From NCBI RefSeq assembly GCF_019008365.1, contig NZ_JAHHUL010000001.1, positions 372,001-436,000 of the forward strand: DNA of 64,000 nt. Direction: 5' to 3'. Positions 42,352 to 51,680 of the stretch are shown piece after piece. Each line of letters begins with the position of its first letter. Position 1 is the first letter of the stretch. Below the pieces are notes generated by a model that was given only the letters and a program-made list of their open reading frames with translations, searched no databases and was not told the DNA's origin. The translations under genes and the position numbers were made by a program. This stretch comes from Phosphitispora fastidiosa (GTDB taxonomy: Bacteria > Bacillota > Thermincolia > Thermincolales > UBA2595).

Positions 42352-44640
42352 TTACAAAACCTTCTTATCTGTCAAAGCAAGTCCGGCCAGGAATGGCGCC
42401 ACCGCATAAGTAATCATGGTAGCTGCAGCCACGATACCGGAATCATTGAAGGCCAAGGCGGCAAAGCTGGCAATTATTACCGGAGTAAGCACCTTGTTAA
42501 ACCATGGATACCGTTTTCTAAAACCTTCATACTTCCCCGGAAACCCTTTCTTTAATAACAGTATAGCCAAAATACAGGTAAAGAAAAACCAACTCCAGGT
42601 AGTAGATTTTAAGAGTCTCAGGTTTACTGCCAGTTTCCGGGAAATAATGTTCCGGATCTCCGTAAAACCGTTTTCATTTATGAGGCCAACTGCCCTTCCA
42701 ATATGGGTCTGTGCCTCAACAGCCCTCGTCAGGTCATAGAATGTAAAACAAATTATACTCAGGATAACTGCTGCCGAAACCGCCAAGACAGTCCTTTTGT
42801 TGATACCTGACCCGAAGAGAATTAACCCGGCGCTGCTCATACCTGCAACAGCAGCAATAGCGCCTCCGGCATTTGTTCCCAGTGCAGGTGCGGCAATTGC
42901 AAGAATCACCATTATATACAAGGGCGCTAATAGAAGCTTTAACCATTTGAAATGTGAGTTTTTCACGGTATCCAGAAGCAGCCCGCTAAATACCAGAGCA
43001 GCTCCTATCAATACCCCCATATACTCATTACCTATTCCGTAAAACCTGGCCCCGGCCATGGGGTCATAACTCATAGGAGAAGTCTTGCCCAGAGTGGTTC
43101 CCGCAAACAGATCAGCAATAATCAGCAGGACTGTCATCCCCGTAGTAACTGCAAAAGGCGCCAGTGAACCCACAGGGAATAGTTTTACTGCCAGAAACGT
43201 TATCACAGCAGTCACGGTGATAACTTCGATTATTATTAAGAGCATCCCGTACCGGGGCAGCAGGTTTACGCACAGCAATACACCGGGAACAGCAGTGAGA
43301 GCCGCCAATAGCGGAACTGCCCGCCTGGCCAGGGGTCTCCTCAGGCCGACAGCAAGTGCACATACAGCTATCACTATTAGCTCTATATTAAGATATCCCC
43401 TGACCAGAGGTTTCCGTGCCTTTGCAGTAAACACCAGATCCTCATTTAGCCGGCTTAAAGCGGATAGAGCATCAGCTTGCATTGTCCCCGATCCGGTGAC
43501 ATCCCGGGTTCTGATAGCCTGTCCTGTAAACAAGGGTCCCGGATCCTTATCTCTTTCGGTTTTCCCCGGCAAGTCAAAAAATGCTATCACGGCTGAGGCA
43601 ATATCAACATTGGCAATCAGGCCCGGCCTTTTAACTGTGCCTGACCAGGCAAGGCCCTGTTCAACACCTTTGCCGGCCATTATAAAAGGTGTCACCAGGT
43701 TTCCGTTCCTAATGGCTTCCCCGGGTGGTCCCGGAACTACAATCAGCAGCATATCATTTTCCAGGTCAATTTTCCCCAAGAGCCTGCCCAGAAAATCATC
43801 AACCCGTTTAATGGCATCATACCTGTGTTTGAGCATTACTTTATCATCCAGCACCGGCGCTTTTTCACTAATCCTCGAGGTATCACCGGTTTCAATAACT
43901 ATAAAATCAGCTTCGCCTCCAAGCTTGACAACTTCATTTAATATATAGGTAAAATTAGTCCGAACTCCTGCAGGACTTCCGGGGTCAGGCCTGTATGTCT
44001 TGTCTGAAACATCTCCAAAGTCCGTGATCCCGTTAACATCCATGGAAATACTTGCCACCTGCCGCCGCAATCCTTTTTGGGGACTTCTGCTGTCGGGCAG
44101 ATCAGCATTTCCCAGCACCGCAGTTTTCAACCCGTTATCATGCAATACGGTTCCAATAGAGCCAATACTCCAGCCATATTTCTGTCTGTGATTAACCTTC
44201 TCCATTTCAGCAATCCCCAGATGCACCACCTGTCCATTACCAGCCCTGATTCCGGTGCGTCTGAAATAGGCATGTCCCGCCGTATCATTCTCCATAGGCT
44301 CGGACAGGTTAAGCCCCAGATCCCCCGACGACCCGCCCAGAATTTTTGTTCCTGCACCAATTGTGGCATAGGTGTTCTCAGGTTCTCTGGACCCACCGGC
44401 CGCAGGATTTGTGGTCATCAACCCACATACTCCGGTTAAAGCCAGCTTTTTCATCACCGGGGCATCTGCTTTCATCAAATCATCCCAGGTGATGCGATCC
44501 ACTACTACCATAATTGCCCTGCCGCCCCAATCCCGTTCACTCTGAGGAGAGCCAAGGGCCGGTGCAGACATACCCGGACAGGCTGAAAAAAGCAAAACCA
44601 TGATCATTATTAATATGTATAACCGTACCTTTTGTAACAT
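42352..44640 (-). CDS. Alkaline-phosphatase-superfamily-like multi-pass membrane protein (copy 1)
   Basis: A 762-residue protein with a signal segment (~5-25), a ~370-residue extracytoplasmic domain and about ten C-terminal membrane helices. The outer domain resembles phosphodiesterase/sulfatase folds (IMVVVDRITWDDL; TYATIGAGTK; LGNADLPDS; VIETGDTSR; NVDIASAVIAFFDLPG), but the SDHG-like metal site reads VPGPP, so it may be inactive or altered. The membrane part has ARFYGIGNEYMGVL and LGTNAGGAIAA. It is paralogous to 46226-48436, with two cell-wall enzymes between. Function unknown; envelope polymer work is inferred. Confidence 0.75.
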   Translation of the reverse strand: MLQKVRLYILIMIMVLLFSACPGMSAPALGSPQSERDWGGRAIMVVVDRITWDDLMKADAPVMKKLALTGVCGLMTTNPAAGGSREPENTYATIGAGTKILGGSSGDLGLNLSEPMENDTAGHAYFRRTGIRAGNGQVVHLGIAEMEKVNHRQKYGWSIGSIGTVLHDNGLKTAVLGNADLPDSRSPQKGLRRQVASISMDVNGITDFGDVSDKTYRPDPGSPAGVRTNFTYILNEVVKLGGEADFIVIETGDTSRISEKAPVLDDKVMLKHRYDAIKRVDDFLGRLLGKIDLENDMLLIVVPGPPGEAIRNGNLVTPFIMAGKGVEQGLAWSGTVKRPGLIANVDIASAVIAFFDLPGKTERDKDPGPLFTGQAIRTRDVTGSGTMQADALSALSRLNEDLVFTAKARKPLVRGYLNIELIVIAVCALAVGLRRPLARRAVPLLAALTAVPGVLLCVNLLPRYGMLLIIIEVITVTAVITFLAVKLFPVGSLAPFAVTTGMTVLLIIADLFAGTTLGKTSPMSYDPMAGARFYGIGNEYMGVLIGAALVFSGLLLDTVKNSHFKWLKLLLAPLYIMVILAIAAPALGTNAGGAIAAVAGMSSAGLILFGSGINKRTVLAVSAAVILSIICFTFYDLTRAVEAQTHIGRAVGLINENGFTEIRNIISRKLAVNLRLLKSTTWSWFFFTCILAILLLKKGFPGKYEGFRKRYPWFNKVLTPVIIASFAALAFNDSGIVAAATMITYAVAPFLAGLALTDKKVL

Positions 44641-44684
44641 ACTAGCCTCTCCTTAGCCGGTCGGGGTGCAGTCCCCACGGTGTT

Positions 44685-45395
44685 TCAGCTTTTTCGGTCC
44701 AACAGTTCAGAAAGGGTTACAAATCTGTAGCCTTGCAGCTGCAGACTTTCAATAATCATAGGCAGTGCTCTCACCGTCCCGCTTCTGTCAAGACGGCTGT
44801 CATGGAGCAGGATGATGCCCCCGGGCCTGGCTTGTGCTGCCACTAATAAGGCCATTTCGTCAGGATTACATGTCTTCTTGGATTCTGCAGCAGAAGTCCA
44901 CAGTACTGTGTCCATCCCCTGATGTTTGGCTTCCTGTTTAACCTTCAGGTCATATTTACAGCGAGGCGGGCGAAACCAATTTACATCTTGCCCCGTGTAT
45001 TTGTATATTATTCCATTTGTTTTCGTTATCTCCTCCCTCACCGCGGTACGGTCAAGAGAATCCATGTTGCGGTGAGTATAAGAGTGATTTGCTATTTCAT
45101 GACCGGCCTCATACTCCAGCTTAAGCAGTTCCGGGTATTTCTCCACCTGTTCCCCCACCACAAAAAAGGTACCCTTAATCCGGTAATCATTGAGTATCCT
45201 AACAATCTCAGGTGAAAAGCGAGGGTCCGGACCATCATCAAAGGTCAGGGCGACAATCTTTTCATCAGTAATTCCGTTAAAAATAACAGGCGGATTTATG
45301 TAGTAAATGAGGTTCAGGAAAAAATAAGATACTGCCAGTGCAGCAGCAAGGAATGGCGCCGGTTTTATTATCTCGTACTTTGCCATTAAATTCAT
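44685..45395 (-). CDS. Polysaccharide deacetylase, NodB type, membrane-anchored
   Basis: A 236-residue protein with an N-terminal membrane anchor (~14-34) and a NodB domain. The motifs LTFDDGPDP, HSYTHRN, RPPRC and LLHDS are present, giving the metal ligands and catalytic base. The third motif has Cys where Tyr-Gly is usual. It probably removes acetyl groups from peptidoglycan or another envelope sugar, as in spore cortex or lysozyme resistance. It lies between the L,D-transpeptidase and the copy-1 membrane protein. Confidence 0.88.
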   Translation of the reverse strand: MNLMAKYEIIKPAPFLAAALAVSYFFLNLIYYINPPVIFNGITDEKIVALTFDDGPDPRFSPEIVRILNDYRIKGTFFVVGEQVEKYPELLKLEYEAGHEIANHSYTHRNMDSLDRTAVREEITKTNGIIYKYTGQDVNWFRPPRCKYDLKVKQEAKHQGMDTVLWTSAAESKKTCNPDEMALLVAAQARPGGIILLHDSRLDRSGTVRALPMIIESLQLQGYRFVTLSELLDRKS

Positions 45396-45469
45396 TTACC
45401 CCGCTTTTTCAGAAATTATTTGTTTTCCGGAATAATTATATTCGACAAGAATCCTTTTTCCCCTCCTGA

Positions 45470-45500
45470 AAAAAACAAGAAGGGCCGTGAGCGGCCCCTT
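45470..45500 (-). terminator. Terminator after the L,D-transpeptidase
   Basis: On the minus strand GGGGCCGC and GCGGCCCT-like arms (GGGGCCGCTCACGGCCC) form a GC-rich hairpin followed by TTCTTGTTTTTTT. Confidence 0.8.
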
Positions 45501-45527
45501 GCTTACCTGAGTCTAATAATTTTTTCT

Positions 45528-46199
45528 TTATAACCCCAGTACTCCCCAAATATCAACATCAACCTGACCGGTTACCTCGAATCCCCGGTCCTTTTGCAGC
45601 TTTTTCAGAGCAGCTTCCGTGCCGCCTCCAAATATCCCGTCAACAGGTCCTTTAAGATACCCCTCTCTGATCAGCCCCTGCTGTACTTCCATGACCACAC
45701 TTCCTTTGGACCCACGGTAGACTTTATCCCGAAGCTCATATAAAGCCGGATAGAGCTTCCCCTCTATTCTGACAACCGTACCCTGTTCGACCCATTGATA
45801 GAGTTCCTCCACATCACGGTTGTGCATCCGGATACATCCGTGACTGGCATGTGACCCGATTGACCACGGCTTATTGGTGCCATGAATCCCATATATCCCC
45901 CATGGTACATTCAGTCCCATCCATCGGGAACCAAAACCGGTACCCCAGTTTTTGGCCTTGCGTTTAACCTGCCAGACACCTATCGGTGTAGGTGTTTCCT
46001 GTTTGCCCACAGCAACGTGGTATACCTTGAATTCCTTTTCGTCATCATAAACAGTTAATGTCTGCCTGTCTACACTGATAACCAGTTCAACGTTACCTGC
46101 AGGCGCCTCCTTTGCAGGATTTACATCTGCTACGGCTCCACCGGGCAGTCCCAGGACAACAAAAACAAAGATAACTACCGCGAGATAATTTGTAAGCAA
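45528..46199 (-). CDS. L,D-transpeptidase (YkuD) with peptidoglycan-binding domain
   Basis: A 223-residue secreted protein: signal peptide (~1-25), YkuD domain with SHASHGCIRMHNRD (catalytic His and Cys) and a C-terminal PG_binding_1 domain (LIREGYLKGPVDGIFGGGTE). It makes 3-3 cross-links or attaches to peptidoglycan stems, in Firmicutes often on spores. The start is a TTG with GGAG nine bases upstream. It is 26 bases after the copy-2 membrane gene. Confidence 0.93.
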   Translation of the reverse strand: MLTNYLAVVIFVFVVLGLPGGAVADVNPAKEAPAGNVELVISVDRQTLTVYDDEKEFKVYHVAVGKQETPTPIGVWQVKRKAKNWGTGFGSRWMGLNVPWGIYGIHGTNKPWSIGSHASHGCIRMHNRDVEELYQWVEQGTVVRIEGKLYPALYELRDKVYRGSKGSVVMEVQQGLIREGYLKGPVDGIFGGGTEAALKKLQKDRGFEVTGQVDVDIWGVLGL

Positions 46200-46225
46200 C
46201 TTCTCATCTCCTTGAATAATCTCGC

Positions 46226-48436
46226 TTATATTCTTTGTTTTTGCCTACAGGTGTATACGTCAAAAATATCATTTTCAACTGCCAATACCCCCATTGGCAT
46301 GGTCATATAAGTAAACATCAACCCTGTTGCTATCAGGCCGGTATCATTAAACAAAAATGCGATAATACCGCCATACAGGATAACTTCAAAAGCGCGGAAT
46401 AATAAGGGGAAATGTTCTCTGACCTGACTGCTGCCGGCTGCCTGTTTGCGAATTACAAAATAGTAAATATATAACTGGACAACAAATAGGGCATTCCATG
46501 GCGGCAGGGCCAGAGTTATGGCAAACAGTGTGAGTTTTGAGATCAGCACTTCCATAAACTTTGACCCAAATCCCTCTGAAATCAGCGCCCCCATAACTTT
46601 TCCGGCATGAGTCTGCCCACCGAACAAATAATCCAGATAAGCTATAAACAGTTCCAGCAGGAACACAAAGATAACAGCTAAAAAGAGCCTCCTCTTCTTC
46701 ACCGGATAGTGGGAAACCAAGGCTAGAAGCGCAATAATTGCGGTACTCATTGCTGCGATGGTTCCCCCTACATTTGACCCATTACCCGGAATCTGTGACA
46801 GAATTATCGGAATAAAGGCAGTAAAAACCAAGACCAGTCTGAGATACCTGCCAATCTTAAATTTTTCCAGCATATAAAAGAGGGCAAAAACCGATGACCC
46901 CAGCAAAATACCCATGCAATCATTATTTATCCCATAGTAACGGCCACCCATGAAAACATTGTCAAAGCCAAGGGGAGTGTTAATAATATACCGGTATCCG
47001 GTTAACAGGTCAGTCACCAGAAAAACTGCTGCCGCCAGGCTTAGCGCTGCCATTCCCGCAAGGGTTCGGTCTGTGCTCTTGGATAGAACAATTCCCAGGG
47101 CTGCCGTTATTAGTATTGTAAGTAAAGCATCCAGGTAATACCTGACGGCAGAAATATCCCTGACAAGTGAATAAACTACAAAAACTACCACTGGGAGGGC
47201 CAGGACCATTAATGCCCCTGCACGTCCCGCCCGGGGCTTGAACAATACCTTTCTTCCCGTCAGAGGCATAAACAGCGCCGCCAGCGCATAGACCAGCAAA
47301 AATGTGTATAGGCCATGCACCACATAACGGGACCGGTTTAAGTGTATAAACCTGGACAGGCTGCCGGAAACAGTGTTCAAATTATCATTGTCGGCTTCGG
47401 CAGAAATTCCCTCCCCCACAAAAGCAGGATTAGATTCTACAGATATTAACCTGTCAAACAGAGTCGGACCGATATCGATGTTAGCCGTCAATCCTATCCG
47501 TTTAGTGGTATCTGAGACAAGAACACCGGAAACCGGGGTGTTTTTGTCATAGATTATAATTGGTGTAAGGGCGCTGGCGCCCTTACCATCAGGCGGGGTG
47601 GGACTGATAACGGCAAGAACTGTGCTGTCATCCATCTCCCTGAGCAAGTCACCCAGAAATTTATCGGCATTTGTTAAAGCCCTAAGCTTGGCCTCCCGGA
47701 ACGCGTCTCCTTTTAAACCGAGTCGCTGCTGTGCCTCATATACCCTGGCAGTATCACCAAAATCAATGAAGATGAGGTCAGAGTTTTCCATGGCTGCAAC
47801 TGAATCTGCCAGCAGCCTTTCTGGATTGGTACGGTGGCCCCAAGGAGCTTTTTCATCCTTTATGAGCAAATCTTCATCGACATTACCGCAGCTTATCTTA
47901 CCCTTGTTGTCAGTTGCCAACAGGGTTGATTCCCGCATCTCCCTGTCAGTATCCGCATTGCCAACAATAGCGGTCCTAAACCCATGCTGCCTGGCTGTTT
48001 CCCCAATTTGTCCAAAAACATAGTTAGAGAAATCCCTGGAAATAATTTCTCTCAGGTCAGCGGCATTTTCTACTGTTATCTCATACAAAGACCCAAGGGG
48101 TTTACCGTTTTTCGCGGCTACTTCAGCAGTATCAAGATATGTACGTACACCCATACCAATAGACAGATAGGCGCTGGCCCGGTTTCGTTCCGTATAGGAC
48201 TGTACCCTTGTATTCAGCAGTCCCACTCCGCCGGAATCAATTGTTTTCCGGAAATTAGGCAGATTTCCATAAGAAAGGTCTTGAAGCGCGATATTATCTA
48301 CAATAAGAACAACCGCCTTTTTCCGGCCTGTATCAGCTTCTGCTGCCAGGGGTACAGCGACAGCCAATACAACTGCCGCTGTTATACAAAGCAGCAGCGT
48401 TCTGATACTCTTGTTGGCAAATGTTTTCAAGGACAT
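46226..48436 (-). CDS. Alkaline-phosphatase-superfamily-like multi-pass membrane protein (copy 2)
   Basis: A 736-residue paralogue of 42352-44640. Signal peptide to ~32, extracytoplasmic domain (VVLIVDNIALQDL; YLSIGMGVRTY; VGNADTDRE; IFIDFGDTAR; NIDIGPTLFDRL), then about ten membrane helices with GRYYGINNDCMGILL and GSNVGGTIAA. The SDHG-like site is again lost (ISPTPPDG). Shared order of motifs shows duplication followed by divergence. It heads the run that continues with the L,D-transpeptidase. The start follows GAGGGAG. Confidence 0.75.
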   Translation of the reverse strand: MSLKTFANKSIRTLLLCITAAVVLAVAVPLAAEADTGRKKAVVLIVDNIALQDLSYGNLPNFRKTIDSGGVGLLNTRVQSYTERNRASAYLSIGMGVRTYLDTAEVAAKNGKPLGSLYEITVENAADLREIISRDFSNYVFGQIGETARQHGFRTAIVGNADTDREMRESTLLATDNKGKISCGNVDEDLLIKDEKAPWGHRTNPERLLADSVAAMENSDLIFIDFGDTARVYEAQQRLGLKGDAFREAKLRALTNADKFLGDLLREMDDSTVLAVISPTPPDGKGASALTPIIIYDKNTPVSGVLVSDTTKRIGLTANIDIGPTLFDRLISVESNPAFVGEGISAEADNDNLNTVSGSLSRFIHLNRSRYVVHGLYTFLLVYALAALFMPLTGRKVLFKPRAGRAGALMVLALPVVVFVVYSLVRDISAVRYYLDALLTILITAALGIVLSKSTDRTLAGMAALSLAAAVFLVTDLLTGYRYIINTPLGFDNVFMGGRYYGINNDCMGILLGSSVFALFYMLEKFKIGRYLRLVLVFTAFIPIILSQIPGNGSNVGGTIAAMSTAIIALLALVSHYPVKKRRLFLAVIFVFLLELFIAYLDYLFGGQTHAGKVMGALISEGFGSKFMEVLISKLTLFAITLALPPWNALFVVQLYIYYFVIRKQAAGSSQVREHFPLLFRAFEVILYGGIIAFLFNDTGLIATGLMFTYMTMPMGVLAVENDIFDVYTCRQKQRI

Positions 48437-48510
48437 AACATGTCTCCCTCTTGGTCTGATATGTTTTCAAAAGCCTAAATACAATTTTAGCACCTTATCG
48501 TCCTGTAGTA

Positions 48511-48536
48511 AAATAAAAAACCGCTCTCAGGCGGTC
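48511..48536 (-). terminator. Terminator of the HDOD gene
   Basis: ACCGC/GCGGT stem followed on the minus strand by TTTTTTTATTTT, just after the HDOD stop. Confidence 0.8.
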
Positions 48537-48540
48537 CGGA

Positions 48541-49377
48541 TTAAAGGAAATCCACACTTATGTTACCCCTAATTTCTTCAGCCATTTTATGAAGCATCTC
48601 GTATGTAAGACTCCACTTTTCCAGCATCTTATTATCAAGCATAATGCTGTTGTTTCCGATTTCACTGTATCCTGCCAACACAGCCAATATGCTGCCAAAG
48701 TATACCACCTGAACTGTCTTCGGATTTTCACAGGGGGCCAGCGGAGTATGGTGCAGACCAATCGGATCAACCAGAGCTGAAGGAAGGTTCCACTTTTCGG
48801 CTACAAGTCTGCCAATATCCGTATGTGTTAAATTAAACACTTCTTTTTCTGCCTGATAGAGTGAACATCCTTTCGCCGCTGCAAATCTGACAGCCTCGGC
48901 ATAGTCGTCAGGCAAAAAGAAATTAAAAACTATTTTGCCGATATCATGAAGCAGGCCGGCAATAAATATCTGCTCCTTTTCAAGAACTCCCATTTTGTGG
49001 GCCAACAATTTGCTTGATACTGCACAGGCATAAGAATGACGCCATATCTTTTCCGGATTTACGGCTCTCCTGCCCTTTAATGAACTCAAAGTCTTATGTA
49101 CAGATGCCCCCAGCACAAGAGTCCTTAGCGTTTTCATGCCAAGGATGGTAACTGCCTCTGAAATGGTGGCAACCCTCCTGTGCATGCCATAATATGCTGA
49201 ATTAACCATTTTCAGCACTTTCGAGGCCAATACCTGATCCTGACATATTATCCTGCTCACATCAGCAGAATTTGCCCGGGAGTCTTCGGTTAACCGGACA
49301 AGTTGATGGGTTACCTGCGGCAGTGAAGGCAAATCACCAAGCTTCATTAATATTTTGCTCAAGGTAAGCTGATCCAT
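48541..49377 (-). CDS. HDOD domain signalling protein
   Basis: A 278-residue protein, almost entirely an HDOD domain (LPSLPQVTHQLVRLTEDSRAN at the start; GLLHDIGKIVFNF; HHTPLA). HDOD proteins occur in bacterial signalling and usually lack phosphodiesterase activity, though an HD pair is present here. I start at the ATG at 49377, six bases after GGGAGG; the ORF extends upstream without a better site. Confidence 0.88.
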   Translation of the reverse strand: MDQLTLSKILMKLGDLPSLPQVTHQLVRLTEDSRANSADVSRIICQDQVLASKVLKMVNSAYYGMHRRVATISEAVTILGMKTLRTLVLGASVHKTLSSLKGRRAVNPEKIWRHSYACAVSSKLLAHKMGVLEKEQIFIAGLLHDIGKIVFNFFLPDDYAEAVRFAAAKGCSLYQAEKEVFNLTHTDIGRLVAEKWNLPSALVDPIGLHHTPLAPCENPKTVQVVYFGSILAVLAGYSEIGNNSIMLDNKMLEKWSLTYEMLHKMAEEIRGNISVDFL

Positions 49378-49489
49378 GTGCATCCTCCCAGGATAACCAA
49401 ATATAAATAAACTCATGCTTAATCAAGTTAATTCTACCAAAATAAGCATTTTCCTTCGACACATTTCGATATTTTTTTCGCATTAAGAT

Positions 49490-49521
49490 AAGAAGCCTGC
49501 TTAACTCATCAAGCGGCTTCT
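49490..49521 (-). terminator. Terminator after the small Cys gene
   Basis: AAGAAGCC and GGCTTCTT flank a 16-base loop; T-rich sequence follows on the minus strand. It separates the small gene at 49539 from the HDOD gene. Confidence 0.65.
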
Positions 49522-49538
49522 TAATATGTATGCTTTGT

Positions 49539-49736
49539 CTATCCTATTGTAAGGCATTCCCTGTCATTCGGAAGTAGATTCTTTGGCACTTTCCTGCCCT
49601 GCAAGAAGAGCTGATACCTGATACATTTTTCAAAAGCTCTGTTACAGTACATTTTTACAATAGTTTTCTTTAAGACCATTAACAAATCATCTGTTGCCAA
49701 GAGAAAACACTGTTGTCCCAATGGGCATTTGTACAT
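49539..49736 (-). CDS. Small Cys-containing hypothetical protein (65 aa)
   Basis: A 65-residue protein opening MYKCPLGQQCFLLA, with a later YCNRAFEKCIRYQ, four Cys plus a Pro-rich end (KVPKNLLPND). Small proteins with this spacing (C-x5-C ... YC-x6-C-x-RY) recur in anaerobic Firmicutes; a metal site is possible. The start is uncertain, as the ORF continues upstream; 49736 is chosen because the conserved pattern begins there. Confidence 0.5.
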   Translation of the reverse strand: MYKCPLGQQCFLLATDDLLMVLKKTIVKMYCNRAFEKCIRYQLFLQGRKVPKNLLPNDRECLTIG

Positions 49737-49927
49737 AGTTAAAAACCCGCCTTCCTTGCCAATTATCCCCTTCTGAAATCCTTCTACGTTTCTTCGACAA
49801 TACTCTTCTTTTCCCTTTGCATTCTGCCTATAATGCGGTTTTGTGGGCGTGAAATACCGGAATGGAGGGTTGAAATACCCCAATAATTTATCCCTACAGT
49901 CTTCGAAGTATTACCAGATGATGCACC

Positions 49928-49956
49928 TTGCAAAATAAAGATTAATAGTATATAAT
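49928..49956 (+). promoter_or_regulatory. Promoter of the tRNA-Pro gene
   Basis: TTGCAA (49928-49933), 17-base spacer, TATAAT (49951-49956), 11 bases upstream of the tRNA 5' end. Confidence 0.78.
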
Positions 49957-49967
49957 ACTTATTGTGT

Positions 49968-50044
49968 CGGGGCGTAGCTCAGTTTGGTAGAGCGCTACCT
50001 TGGGGTGGTAGAGGCCGCACGTTCAAATCGTGTCGCTCCGACCA
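49968..50044 (+). tRNA. tRNA-Pro (anticodon GGG)
   Basis: A 77-base tRNA with acceptor stem CGGGGCG/CGCTCCG, D arm containing GCTCAGTTTGGTAGAGC, anticodon stem CTACC/GGTAG with loop TTGGGGT (anticodon GGG), T arm GTTCAAATC and an encoded CCA end. It reads the CCC and CCU proline codons. Confidence 0.96.
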
Positions 50045-50070
50045 TTTAATTTAATCCGATTATTTAACCG

Positions 50071-50108
50071 GCAGAGTGCTGACAATGTTCAGTACCCTGC
50101 TTTTTTTG
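50071..50108 (+). terminator. Terminator of the tRNA gene
   Basis: GCAGAGTGCTGA and TCAGTACCCTGC pair with two mismatches across a six-base loop, followed by TTTTTTT. Confidence 0.82.
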
Positions 50109-50266
50109 TGAGCCTGCTCCTCAGCATAGCATTATATCTGCCCCTCAGAACCTTTTGGGGAACAACTTTTTAAATATTCAAACATCTTGAAGGAAATTTA
50201 AAAATACCGGCGAATATAAAATTTGAGAATATTTTGTCAAATTAAAAAAAGGGGGGGGAGCTTTGG

Positions 50267-51577
50267 TTGGACTATTCCAATTTTGACTATATAAATTTCC
50301 GCCTTTACATTAAAATTTTCTCTTTCGTGATTGCCCTTCTGCTCACCCAGATGACCCTGGTAGAATGGCGTCGCTTTAGAAATACTGTCTATAAATACCT
50401 TGCCCTGGGCTTTGGCACAATGCTGCTGCAAATCTCGCTTATCGCAGGTATTAGTATATATTCCATCATCTCAGACACGTCATACAATACTTCATTAATT
50501 CCGGTCGCTGACCATGCTTTACGAACACTTAGCTATATATTTATCGGTGCCGCATTTGTCACCGCAAAACCAGACTATCATTCCAGATTTTTGCTGGTTA
50601 ACCTGGCCCTGTTAATCCTGTTCACCCCATTTGTGGGAGCCTTATGGCTGCATAACAGTAATGCAATCCAACCTCCCTTTATGGGTATCGTAGAAGAATC
50701 ATTTTATGAATTATGGAATACATTTCTGCTAATCTATACAATCACGGCCATCTCTAAATCTGATGTGCACATCAAACAGGGTCTGATCATCTCAACATCT
50801 GTTCTGGTAGTAAAACAGCTTATTCATTTAACGAATATATACTTGCTTACAGACCAATCGGTACTTTTCCTGGCTGCCGAGCCTGCTCTCTTGATATTAT
50901 ATTTCTATGCAACGATTTCTACGATTCATAAGGAAATAATCGGGAATATTATCCAGGCTGATAAAGAAAAAACCATGGTCAAGGAAAAATCTTATCAGGA
51001 TGTCATCAGAGCCCTTATCACTTCTCTTGAGGCCAAAGACAAGTATACCAGAGGCCACTCTGACAGGGTGACTGAATACGCGATGTTAATAGGCAACAAG
51101 CTTGGCCTTACTCCTGAGGAGCTTACCAAACTGTACTGTGGGGCAATTCTTCACGACATAGGAAAAATCGGTATAGATGAAGGTATCCTAAACAACCCCC
51201 TGAGTTTAGGAGATGATGAAATTACACGCATAAAAAAACACCCCGAAATTGGGGCGAAAATAGTCTCTTCAATTGATTCTTTAAGTTATGTAGCACCAGC
51301 GGTACTTTACCACCACGAACGCATTGACGGCACCGGATATCCTTTTGGTCTGAAGGGCGCCGAAATCCCCCTTCACGCCAGGATTATTGCCCTATCTGAT
51401 GCTTTTGACGCCATGTTATCAGTCAGGTCATATCGCAATCCTGTATCCAAGCAAACAGCGATCAATGAAATAATTTCAGGCGCCGGTACCCAGTTTGACT
51501 CTGACCTGGTAAAAGTGCTTGTTGATGAATTGGGCTTCTCCATGGACAACAATAAGGCAGTCACTCGTACTGCGTGA
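50267..51577 (+). CDS. HD-GYP domain protein with membrane sensor region
   Basis: A 436-residue protein. The N-terminal ~230 residues hold about seven hydrophobic membrane segments; the C-terminal HD-GYP domain carries LHDIGKIGI and HHERIDGTGYPFG with all usual metal ligands, so c-di-GMP hydrolysis is likely. The start is TTG with GGGGGGGGAG six bases upstream. It is transcribed alone after the tRNA gene. Confidence 0.92.
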   Translation: MDYSNFDYINFRLYIKIFSFVIALLLTQMTLVEWRRFRNTVYKYLALGFGTMLLQISLIAGISIYSIISDTSYNTSLIPVADHALRTLSYIFIGAAFVTAKPDYHSRFLLVNLALLILFTPFVGALWLHNSNAIQPPFMGIVEESFYELWNTFLLIYTITAISKSDVHIKQGLIISTSVLVVKQLIHLTNIYLLTDQSVLFLAAEPALLILYFYATISTIHKEIIGNIIQADKEKTMVKEKSYQDVIRALITSLEAKDKYTRGHSDRVTEYAMLIGNKLGLTPEELTKLYCGAILHDIGKIGIDEGILNNPLSLGDDEITRIKKHPEIGAKIVSSIDSLSYVAPAVLYHHERIDGTGYPFGLKGAEIPLHARIIALSDAFDAMLSVRSYRNPVSKQTAINEIISGAGTQFDSDLVKVLVDELGFSMDNNKAVTRTA

Positions 51578-51610
51578 AAAGTCATCTGCAAAAGTTCATC
51601 AAGAAAAACA

Positions 51611-51680
51611 GGATGCAGGCCGCTCAGGGTAACCTTGGATATTAGTCCATAGGACACCGACGCCTGCATCATTTAATTTA
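51611..51680. terminator. Long hairpin between HD-GYP and thrB genes
   Basis: GATGCAGGC (51612-51620) and GCCTGCATC (51662-51670) are exact inverted 9-mers around a 41-base centre, followed by ATTTAATTTATTT on the plus strand. It lies between two convergent genes. Confidence 0.6.

Noticed and set aside
43085-43948. 287-codon plus-strand frame opposite the copy-1 membrane protein
   Set aside because: Ser/Thr/Pro-rich composition typical of an antisense shadow; the sense strand has a signal peptide and membrane helices.
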